Source: Thermoleophilia bacterium (lineage in GTDB: Bacteria > Actinomycetota > Thermoleophilia > Gaiellales > Gaiellaceae). Taken from it: DNA of 28,754 nt. Location: NCBI GenBank assembly GCA_014534415.1, contig JACVRM010000005.1:1-28754 (forward strand), read 5' to 3'. Shown one piece after another: positions 23,658 through 28,754 of this stretch. The notes beneath the pieces were generated by a model. It was not told the origin of the DNA, did no database searches, and worked only from the letters and a program-made list of their open reading frames with translations. Position 1 is the first letter of the stretch. Each line of letters starts with the position of its first letter. The translations under genes and the position numbers were made by a program.

Positions 23658-25216
23658 CGGCGGTCGCCCGCGACCCAGCCGCGCCGTGGGCGCGCGAACG
23701 ACGCCTCGATCTCTCGCTGACGCTCGTCGTGTTCACCGCAGGCGCCGGCTCCCTCGCGACGGAGATCGGCGCGGCACGACTGCTCGCGCCGTACTACGGC
23801 AGCTCCACGATCGTCTGGGCGAACGTGATCGGGCTCGTCCTCGCGTCGCTCGCGCTCGGCTACTGGCTCGGCGGGCGCCTCGCCGACCGGCGGCCGAGCG
23901 CGCGGTTACTCGGTCTCCTGGTCGTTGCTGCGGCACTGGGCGTCGCCGCGATCCCGTTCGTCTCGAAGCCATTTCTGGACGTCACCGTCGAGGGTCTCGA
24001 CCAGGTTTCCGCGGGTGCGGCGATCGGCTCCTTCTTCGCCGTACTCGCACTCTTCGCGCCCCCGGTCACCTTGCTGGGCATGGTTGCGCCCTTCGCGGTG
24101 CGGCTCGGCGTGACCGAGGTCGCGACGGCCGGCTCCGTGGCCGGCCGCTTGTACGCCGTCTCGACCCTCGGCAGCTTGCTCGGCACCTTCCTCTCAGCGC
24201 TGGTCGCGATTCCGGCGATCGGGACGCAGCGGACGCTGATCGCCAGTGCCGCGCTGATCGCGCTCGGCGGCGCCCTGGTGCTCGGACCCCGCTGGCTCGG
24301 GGTGGCGCTGGGCGTGGCCGCGCTCGCCGCGATCCCACCCGGCGCGGTCCGGGCCCGCGATGCGATCATCTACGAGCGCGAGTCGCGGTATCAATTCGTG
24401 CAGGTCGTCGAGAGCGACGGCGCCCGGCGGCTGTACCTCGACGAGGGCCTCGCCACGCACTCGGTGTGGCGCGCCGACACGGTGCTGACCGGCGGCATCT
24501 GGGACACCTTCCTGGCGGTGCCCCCGCTGCTCGGTCGTCCCGTGCAGCGCGTCGCGATCCTCGGCAATGCCGGCGGTACGACCGCGCGCGCGTTCGCGGT
24601 CTTCTACCCGGAGGCCGAGATCGACGGCGTCGAGCTCGATCCCGCGGTCACGGCGGCCGGCCGGCGCTACCTCGGACTCGGCGACAACCCGCGGCTCCGA
24701 GTGCACACCGCGGACGCCCGTCCGTTCCTCCGGCGGACCCGCGAGCGCTACGACCTCGTCTTCGTCGACGCGTACCGGCCGCCGTACGTGCCGTTCTACC
24801 TCGCCACGCGCGAGTTCTTCCGCCTCGTCCGCGAGCGCCTGCGCCCCGGCGGCATCGTCGCGCTCAACGTCGCGACGGTGCCCGGCGACGACGGGCTCGT
24901 AGACGGCATCGGCGGAACGCTGGCGCGGGAGTTCCCCCAGGTCGCCGGCTGGCAGGCGCTGCGCTTCAACCAGCTCGTGCTGGGCTTCACCGAGCCTCTG
25001 GGCCGCGGCAAGGCGGCGAAGCGGCTGGCGCGCGCCCCCCGGCCGCTGCGCGAGCTGACGGCCTTGCTCGCGGCCGGCATGCGTCGGATCGAGCCGAGCG
25101 CCGACCCCTGGACGGACGATCGTTCGCCCGTCGAGTGGGTGACGGACCGGATGATCGTCGAGTGGGCGGCCGAGAGCGGCGAGTTCGACGAGCGAACGCT
25201 GCCGACGGCGCCGTGA
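23654..25216 (+). CDS. Membrane protein with spermidine-synthase-like domain
   Basis: The product is 520 aa from GTG 23654, which overlaps the phosphatase stop codon. Residues ~20-230 hold about six or seven transmembrane helices (e.g. VFTAGAGSLATEIGAARLLA, VIGLVLASLALGYWLGGRLA, FAPPVTLLGMVAPFAVRLGV). Residues ~295-470 are a Rossmann methyltransferase-like domain of the spermidine-synthase type: VAILGNAGGTTARAFAVFYP, IDGVELDPAVTAAG, HTADARPFLRRTRERYDLVF and VDAYRPPYVPFYLATREFF. Such fused proteins are common in Actinobacteria and annotated as spermidine synthase, but polyamine synthesis is unproven for the membrane-fused group; the glycine motif is GNAGGT rather than the classic GGGDG, so aminopropyl transfer is doubtful. 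The longer upstream frame is a shadow of the phosphatase gene. It is likely co-translated with the phosphatase. Confidence 0.88.
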   Translation: MTAVARDPAAPWARERRLDLSLTLVVFTAGAGSLATEIGAARLLAPYYGSSTIVWANVIGLVLASLALGYWLGGRLADRRPSARLLGLLVVAAALGVAAIPFVSKPFLDVTVEGLDQVSAGAAIGSFFAVLALFAPPVTLLGMVAPFAVRLGVTEVATAGSVAGRLYAVSTLGSLLGTFLSALVAIPAIGTQRTLIASAALIALGGALVLGPRWLGVALGVAALAAIPPGAVRARDAIIYERESRYQFVQVVESDGARRLYLDEGLATHSVWRADTVLTGGIWDTFLAVPPLLGRPVQRVAILGNAGGTTARAFAVFYPEAEIDGVELDPAVTAAGRRYLGLGDNPRLRVHTADARPFLRRTRERYDLVFVDAYRPPYVPFYLATREFFRLVRERLRPGGIVALNVATVPGDDGLVDGIGGTLAREFPQVAGWQALRFNQLVLGFTEPLGRGKAAKRLARAPRPLRELTALLAAGMRRIEPSADPWTDDRSPVEWVTDRMIVEWAAESGEFDERTLPTAP

Positions 25217-25232
25217 GCAGGGAAAAACGAGC

Positions 25233-25238
25233 TACGAT
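25233..25238 (+). promoter_or_regulatory. -10-like box of the L,D-transpeptidase gene
   Basis: TACGAT lies 6 nt before the GTG at 25245, with no Shine-Dalgarno sequence. It is the same hexamer and spacing as before the DUF501 gene. Confidence 0.5.
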
Positions 25239-25244
25239 CGCCGC

Positions 25245-26291
25245 GTGACGGCCAGGGGGATTCTCGCCGTATGCGCGTGTGCGGCCGCCGTCGGCCTGCT
25301 ATCGGCGCTCGCTGTCGCGACCGGCCCCGCGGTCGGCTCGCCGGGCACCACCACCACCACCACCGCGCCTGCGACTACGACGACGACTCCCCGTGGTGCG
25401 CCGGTCACGCCGCCGCCGCCGTTGGTCGTGCCGGACGGCGTCACGATCGGCGGCGTCTCGGTCGGCGGCTTTACGCCCTCGGACGCCCAACATCTCGTCG
25501 AGACGCGCTTCATCGAGCGGCTCCCGGTCGTCGTCGGCGCGCGCAGGCTGCTCGTGCGGCCGGCCGCTCTCGGCGCGAGGGCGCGAGTGAGGAGCGCCAT
25601 CGAGCGCGCCTTGACCGCGCCGCCGGGCTCCGACGTTTCGTTGACCGTCACCGTCAATCGCACACGGCTTCGCGCCTACCTGCGCTCGCTCGCGCGCAGG
25701 TTCGACCGCCCGGCGCGGGACTCCGAGGTTTCGCTGCGCGGCCTCCGTCCGTTCGTCAGCGAGGGCCGGTCCGGCCGCCGTCTGGCCATGCAGCGCTCCG
25801 CAAACGCGCTCGTCGCCGCGCTGACCAGCAATTCCCGCGCTCCCGTGGTCCTGCCGTTCCGGGAGTTCCATCAGCGCGTAACGCGCGCGAACTTCGGCCC
25901 CGTGATCGTCATCCGCCGAGCCCAGAAGCGACTGTGGCTCTACCGCGGCATGAAGCTCTGGCGGACGTTCGGTGTCGCCGTGGGCCAGCCGAGCTGGCCG
26001 ACGCCAATCGGGCGCTTCGAGATCGTCGTCAAGTGGCGGAACCCCTGGTGGTTCCCCCCCAACTCGTCGTGGGCGCGCGGCTCCGCCCCCGTCCCGCCCG
26101 GTCCCGACAACCCGCTCGGCACGCGCTGGATGGGCCTCAGCTCGCCGGGCGTCGGCATCCACGGGACTCCGAATCCGAGTTCGATCGGCTATTCGGCCTC
26201 GCACGGCTGCATCCGCATGCGAATCCCGGACGCAGAGTGGCTGTTCGAGCACGTGGATGTCGGAACGACCGTCTTCATCGTTCGCGCTTAG
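25245..26291 (+). CDS. L,D-transpeptidase (YkuD family), exported
   Basis: The product is 348 aa. A signal/anchor helix at about 4-30 (GILAVCACAAAVGLLSALAV) leads into a Thr-rich linker (TTTTTTAPATTTTT) and a Pro stretch, then a region at about 65-210 with peptidoglycan-binding-4-like pattern (VTIGGVSVGGFTPSDAQHLV). The YkuD catalytic domain is C-terminal (~220-348): VIVIRRAQKRLWLYRG, HGTPNPSSIGYSASHGC and IRMRIPDAEWLF, with the catalytic Cys322 in SHGC and an accompanying His. It forms 3-3 cross-links or attaches proteins to peptidoglycan, outside the membrane. GTG 25245 lies 6 nt after a TACGAT box. The neighbouring operon makes thiol-redox proteins that could keep extracytoplasmic cysteines reduced (inference). 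Confidence 0.93.
   Translation: MTARGILAVCACAAAVGLLSALAVATGPAVGSPGTTTTTTAPATTTTTPRGAPVTPPPPLVVPDGVTIGGVSVGGFTPSDAQHLVETRFIERLPVVVGARRLLVRPAALGARARVRSAIERALTAPPGSDVSLTVTVNRTRLRAYLRSLARRFDRPARDSEVSLRGLRPFVSEGRSGRRLAMQRSANALVAALTSNSRAPVVLPFREFHQRVTRANFGPVIVIRRAQKRLWLYRGMKLWRTFGVAVGQPSWPTPIGRFEIVVKWRNPWWFPPNSSWARGSAPVPPGPDNPLGTRWMGLSSPGVGIHGTPNPSSIGYSASHGCIRMRIPDAEWLFEHVDVGTTVFIVRA
25347..25364 (+). repeat. (ACC)6 microsatellite
   Basis: Six perfect ACC units encode six consecutive Thr in the linker of the L,D-transpeptidase. Slippage here would change linker length without breaking the frame. Confidence 0.9.
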
Positions 26292-26372
26292 CACGAGGAA
26301 GCGGCGATATCCGCGCACACCTTCGGCAATCTCCGGTTGGCTTCGGTCTGTTTCCGGTCGAGCCCCGGCGCG

Positions 26373-26378
26373 TAGACT
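26373..26378 (+). promoter_or_regulatory. -10-like box of the ccmG-ccmH-ccdA operon
   Basis: TAGACT lies 10 nt before the ATG at 26389, so the transcript would begin only a few bases before the start codon. No -35 was recognised with confidence. Confidence 0.4.
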
Positions 26379-26388
26379 TGGCGGCCTA

Positions 26389-26940
26389 ATGGCGTCGCGG
26401 CTGAGGGTCGCCGCTCAGGCGCTCGCGCTCGTTCTGGTGGCCGGGCTGCTCGGGCTCCTTGCCTGGAAGCTCGCGCACCAGGAGGGGGGCGAGCTGCTCG
26501 ACGACGTCACGAAGAACCGTCGCCCGGCGGCGCCGGAGTTCGCTCTGCCCCGGCTCCACGCGGATGGCGAGCTCGCGCTCGCCTCGCTGCGGGGCAAGGT
26601 CGTGCTCGTCAACTTCTGGGCGACGTGGTGCGATCCGTGCCGCAAGGAGATCCCCCGGCTCCAGGAAGCGTGGACGCGGTACCGGCAGCGCGACGTCGTC
26701 TTCGTCGGCGTGGACACGCAGGATTTCCGCGGCGATGCCCGTCGGGCGCTGCGCCGGTATCGCGTGACGTACCCGAACGTGTACGACGGCGAGGGACGCG
26801 TGCTCAAGCGCTACGGCGGCCTGCCGCTGCCGAGGACGTTCGTCCTCGACCGGCGCGGCCGGATCGTCTCCCACCACTTCGGCGAGCTGCGCGACGACGA
26901 CATCCAGCGGATCGTGGGCGACGCGCTGGAGGAGGCATGA
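26389..26940 (+). CDS. Membrane-anchored thioredoxin-like protein, CcmG/ResA/TlpA type
   Basis: The product is 183 aa. A transmembrane anchor at about 7-28 (VAAQALALVLVAGLLGLLAW) places the rest outside. The thioredoxin fold has LRGKVVLVNFWATWCDPCRK with the redox pair Cys81 and Cys84, followed by EIPRLQEAW, VVFVGVDTQDFRGDARRALR, and the cis-Pro region GLPLPRTFVLDRRGRIV. It should reduce apocytochrome c cysteines or other extracytoplasmic thiols, supplied with electrons by CcdA two genes downstream. The start ATG 26389 follows a TAGACT box; the longer frame upstream is a shadow of the transpeptidase gene. Its stop overlaps the start of ccmH (ATGA), so the operon is tightly coupled. Confidence 0.9.
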   Translation: MASRLRVAAQALALVLVAGLLGLLAWKLAHQEGGELLDDVTKNRRPAAPEFALPRLHADGELALASLRGKVVLVNFWATWCDPCRKEIPRLQEAWTRYRQRDVVFVGVDTQDFRGDARRALRRYRVTYPNVYDGEGRVLKRYGGLPLPRTFVLDRRGRIVSHHFGELRDDDIQRIVGDALEEA

Positions 26941-27386
26941 GGCGGGCGGCGGTCGCCGCGCTCGTCGCCGCGCTGGCGGCCGTTCCGGCCGCGTGGGCGG
27001 GCGAGAGCCGGCCGACGCTCGCCGACCTCGAGGACGAGCTGATGTGCCCGGTCTGCGGCACGACGCTCGACCAGTCCGATGCGCCGGTTGCGCAAAACAT
27101 GAGGATGTACATCCGCGCGCGGATCGCGGCCGGCGACTCGAAGAGCGAGATCAAGGACCGGCTGGTCGAGCAGTTTGGCGAGGAGGTGCTCGCCGCGCCG
27201 CCCCGGGAGGGGTTCAACCTGCTCGCCTGGGTGCTGCCGCTCGCGGGTCTGGGCCTCGCCGTGCCAGCGCTCGCGTACGCGGCGTGGCGTTGGAGTCGTG
27301 GTCGCGAACCGCCACCGGGTCGAGACGAGCTCGACCCGGAGCTCGAGCGGCGGCTCGACCGCGAGCTCGCTCGGTACGAAGGCTGA
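26937..27386 (+). CDS. ccmH: Cytochrome c biogenesis protein CcmH
   Basis: The product is 149 aa. A signal peptide (about 1-21, MRRAAVAALVAALAAVPAAW) is followed by the CcmH/CycL/NrfF domain: LADLEDELMCPVCGTTLDQS with the redox pair Cys37 and Cys40, RMYIRARIAAGDSKSEIKDR and VEQFGEEVLAAPP. A transmembrane helix at about 99-117 (WVLPLAGLGLAVPALAYAAW) and a charged tail (LDPELERRLDRELARYE) end the protein. CcmH works with CcmG and CcmF to present reduced apocytochrome c for haem attachment (System I). The ATG at 26937 overlaps the previous stop codon and has GGAGG just upstream. The ccdA start follows immediately (TGAGTG). Confidence 0.92.
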   Translation: MRRAAVAALVAALAAVPAAWAGESRPTLADLEDELMCPVCGTTLDQSDAPVAQNMRMYIRARIAAGDSKSEIKDRLVEQFGEEVLAAPPREGFNLLAWVLPLAGLGLAVPALAYAAWRWSRGREPPPGRDELDPELERRLDRELARYEG

Positions 27387-28091
27387 GTGGCGGCCAAGAT
27401 CCCGATCGCCTTCCTGGCGGGCTTCGTGTCCGTGCTCACGCCCTGCGTGCTGCCGCTCGTTCCGGGCTACCTCTCTGCGGTCTCCGCCGTCGAGGCGACG
27501 CGGCTGGGCGAGCGCGGGACGGCCCGCCGCGTCGCGCTCGCCAGCGTGCCCTTCATAGTCGGTTTTACGGTCGTGTTCGTCGCGGTCGGAGCCGGCGCCG
27601 CAGCGATCGGCCGCTTCGTCGACTCGGAGAGTCGCGAGGCGATCGCCGGGTTCATCCTCGTCGTCCTCGGTCTTGCGTTCATGGGCCTGCTCCCCGTGCC
27701 GACGCGGATGGCGCTGCCCAGCCTGCTTTCGGGTGCGCGCCGCACCGGCTCGTCGCTCGTGCTCGGCGCGGCGTTCGCGGTCTGTGCGGCACCGTGCATC
27801 GGAACGGTGCTCGCCTCGGTCGCCGTCCTGGCCGGGGGTGCCGGGACGGTCGTTCGCGGTGGCGTCGTGCTGCTCGCGTACTCCGCGGGGCTTGGCGCCG
27901 CGTTCGTGGTCGCGGCAATCGCGTTCACGCGCGCGATGGGCGCGTTCCGCTGGCTGCGCGACCACTACCGGACCGTCCAGGGCGTCAGCGGCGCGGCGCT
28001 AGTCGCGCTCGGGCTGCTGCTCTTCTTCGATCGCGACTGGTGGCTGCGCGTCGCCGTGACGCGCATGCTGGAGACTCTCGGGCTCTCCTAG
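27387..28091 (+). CDS. ccdA: Cytochrome c biogenesis/thiol transporter CcdA
   Basis: The product is 234 aa with about six transmembrane helices. It carries the two-Cys CcdA/DsbD-beta signature: LTPCVLPLVPGYLSAVSAVE (Cys20) near the start and AVCAAPCIGTVLASVAVLAG (Cys133 and Cys137) in helix 4. It relays electrons from cytoplasmic thioredoxin to extracytoplasmic thiol proteins such as the CcmG-like protein encoded two genes upstream. The GTG at 27387 directly abuts the ccmH stop, so translation is probably coupled. Cys133 is an extra cysteine near the conserved one. The last 93 bases overlap, on the other strand, the end of a DUF309 gene. Confidence 0.92.
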   Translation: MAAKIPIAFLAGFVSVLTPCVLPLVPGYLSAVSAVEATRLGERGTARRVALASVPFIVGFTVVFVAVGAGAAAIGRFVDSESREAIAGFILVVLGLAFMGLLPVPTRMALPSLLSGARRTGSSLVLGAAFAVCAAPCIGTVLASVAVLAGGAGTVVRGGVVLLAYSAGLGAAFVVAAIAFTRAMGAFRWLRDHYRTVQGVSGAALVALGLLLFFDRDWWLRVAVTRMLETLGLS

Positions 28092-28418
28092 CTCGAGCGA
28101 CCCGTTGGCAACAGCCGCGCGGGCGCGGTCGACGTCCGCGAGCACGCTTGCGACGGACACACCGCGGTGCGCCGGCGCATAGCGCGCCAGCCGCCGCGCC
28201 GCTTTCTCCAGCTGGCGCTCGCAGCCCGGGCGGTTGCCGCGACCGGCTTGGTACCACGCGACGACGACGTGCACGAGCCCCTGGAAGAAGTCGCGCTCGG
28301 CCTCGTCGGCCGCCCGCCAGGCAAGCTCGAGCTCCTCGTGCGCGTCGAAGTACCGGCCGGCGCGAGCGAGTTGGAGGCCGCGCTCGAACGGCTCGTCACC
28401 GCCCGCGCCGTGCGCCAC
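27999..28418 (-). CDS. DUF309 family protein
   Basis: The product is 139 aa. The core (about 8-85) carries the DUF309 landmarks FERGLQLARAGRYFDAHEEL, ELAWRAADEAERDFFQGLVH and VVVAWYQAGRGNRPGCERQL, an all-helical fold of unknown function with conserved HEELE and Q-G-L residues. The C-terminal ~40 residues (RAAVANGSLELGEPE..., ending QQPERD) are outside the family pattern and lie antisense to ccdA, so the extra tail is probably a read-through of a lost stop rather than a domain. The GTG at 28418 is 25 bp after the ferredoxin stop on the same strand, so the two may be co-transcribed. The ribosome binding site (AAGGGG) is immediately adjacent to the GTG, which is unusually close. Confidence 0.8.
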   Translation of the reverse strand: MAHGAGGDEPFERGLQLARAGRYFDAHEELELAWRAADEAERDFFQGLVHVVVAWYQAGRGNRPGCERQLEKAARRLARYAPAHRGVSVASVLADVDRARAAVANGSLELGEPESLQHARHGDAQPPVAIEEEQQPERD

Positions 28419-28443
28419 CCCTTCGCCCAGCCGAAGCCGCCCG

Positions 28444-28752
28444 TCAGGACTCGAGGGGCGGGTTCTGGACGTTGTGCTCGGTGGCGTACTGCTCGGTGAG
28501 CTCGTTCACGACGTCGAACCCTTCGCCGTACGCGTAGTTGATCTTCACGAACGGCTCCCACTTGTCCGGCAGCGCGTCCTCCGGGAAGATCGCCTCGACC
28601 GGACACTCCGGCTCGCACGCGCCGCAGTCGATGCACTCCTCGGGATCGATCACGAGCATCCGGTCCGCCTCGTGGATGCAGTCGACCGGACAGACGTCGA
28701 CGCACGAGCGGTCCTTGATGTCGATGCAAGGCTCGCTGATGATGTAGGTCAC
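28444..28752 (-). CDS. fdxA: 7Fe ferredoxin FdxA type
   Basis: The product is 102 aa. The first half is YIISEPCIDIKDRSCVDVCP and VDCIHEADRMLVIDPEECID, then CGACEPECPVEAIFPEDALP. The spacing (Cys9, Cys17, Cys21, Cys25, and Cys40, 43, 46, 50) is that of 3Fe-4S plus 4Fe-4S seven-iron ferredoxins of Actinobacteria. It is a cytoplasmic low-potential electron carrier, for example for cytochrome P450 or other oxidoreductases; the partner is not known here. The C-terminal half (KWEPFVKINYAYGEGFDVVN) matches the usual FdxA extension. The GTG at 28752 lies two bases from the window edge, so its promoter cannot be seen. A DUF309 gene follows on the same strand. Confidence 0.95.
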   Translation of the reverse strand: MTYIISEPCIDIKDRSCVDVCPVDCIHEADRMLVIDPEECIDCGACEPECPVEAIFPEDALPDKWEPFVKINYAYGEGFDVVNELTEQYATEHNVQNPPLES

Positions 28753-28754
28753 GC

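Noticed and set aside
25347..25364. ACC repeat as a possible CRISPR-like or regulatory repeat
   Set aside because: Simple trinucleotide run in a Thr-rich linker of a coding sequence; no spacers.
26811..27965. Long minus-strand open frame across ccmG, ccmH and ccdA
   Set aside because: Antisense shadow of three well-supported genes.

Overview
The window is GC-rich (roughly 70% by eye), uses many GTG and TTG starts, and has the gene order of an actinobacterial chromosome. The order rplY-pth-mfd-PPIase lipoprotein-mazG-eno, then ftsB and a DUF501 gene, is an established actinobacterial neighbourhood. Together with a CcmG/CcmH/CcdA set and an FdxA-type ferredoxin it suggests a deep-branching actinobacterium, perhaps Thermoleophilia; that placement is inference. 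No rRNA, tRNA or CRISPR array was seen.

Positions 1-2530 are a decayed accessory stretch. They hold the 3' end of a cut gene, a remnant of a secreted propeller-like gene with a clean terminator, a small Cys-phosphatase gene, an intact ABM-like gene, and two tyrosine recombinase remnants, each frameshifted, on opposite strands with their 3' ends facing outward. A secreted PD40 propeller gene follows (2530-3477).

Positions 3681-12921 are the housekeeping core, all on the plus strand: ribosomal protein L25, peptidyl-tRNA hydrolase, Mfd, a parvulin lipoprotein, MazG, enolase and pyruvate kinase. A minus-strand pair, a TPR-LuxR regulator and a SnoaL-like protein, sits between pyk and ftsB. The core resumes with ftsB, the DUF501 gene, two small uncharacterised genes and a regulator that fuses a MerR/excisionase-type helix-turn-helix to a receiver domain.

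Positions 17449-20900 are accessory and mostly minus strand: two membrane-anchored or exported proteins of unknown function (one with eight extracytoplasmic cysteines) behind a recognisable -35/-10 promoter, a weak hypothetical gene and two small membrane proteins. Positions 20952-25216 hold a multi-GAF SpoIIE-type phosphatase overlapping a membrane-anchored spermidine-synthase-like protein. An L,D-transpeptidase and the ccmG-ccmH-ccdA cytochrome c/thiol-redox operon follow, then a DUF309 gene antisense to the ccdA end, and a 7Fe ferredoxin at the right edge.

The most general signal is a TANNNT (or CATACT) -10-like box 6-8 nt before the start codon of about eleven genes. This is the pattern expected for leaderless transcripts, whereas several other genes carry strong Shine-Dalgarno sequences. 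I see no complete novel multi-gene system. The best candidates for follow-up are the HTH-receiver fusion, the cysteine-rich exported pair and the leaderless start pattern.
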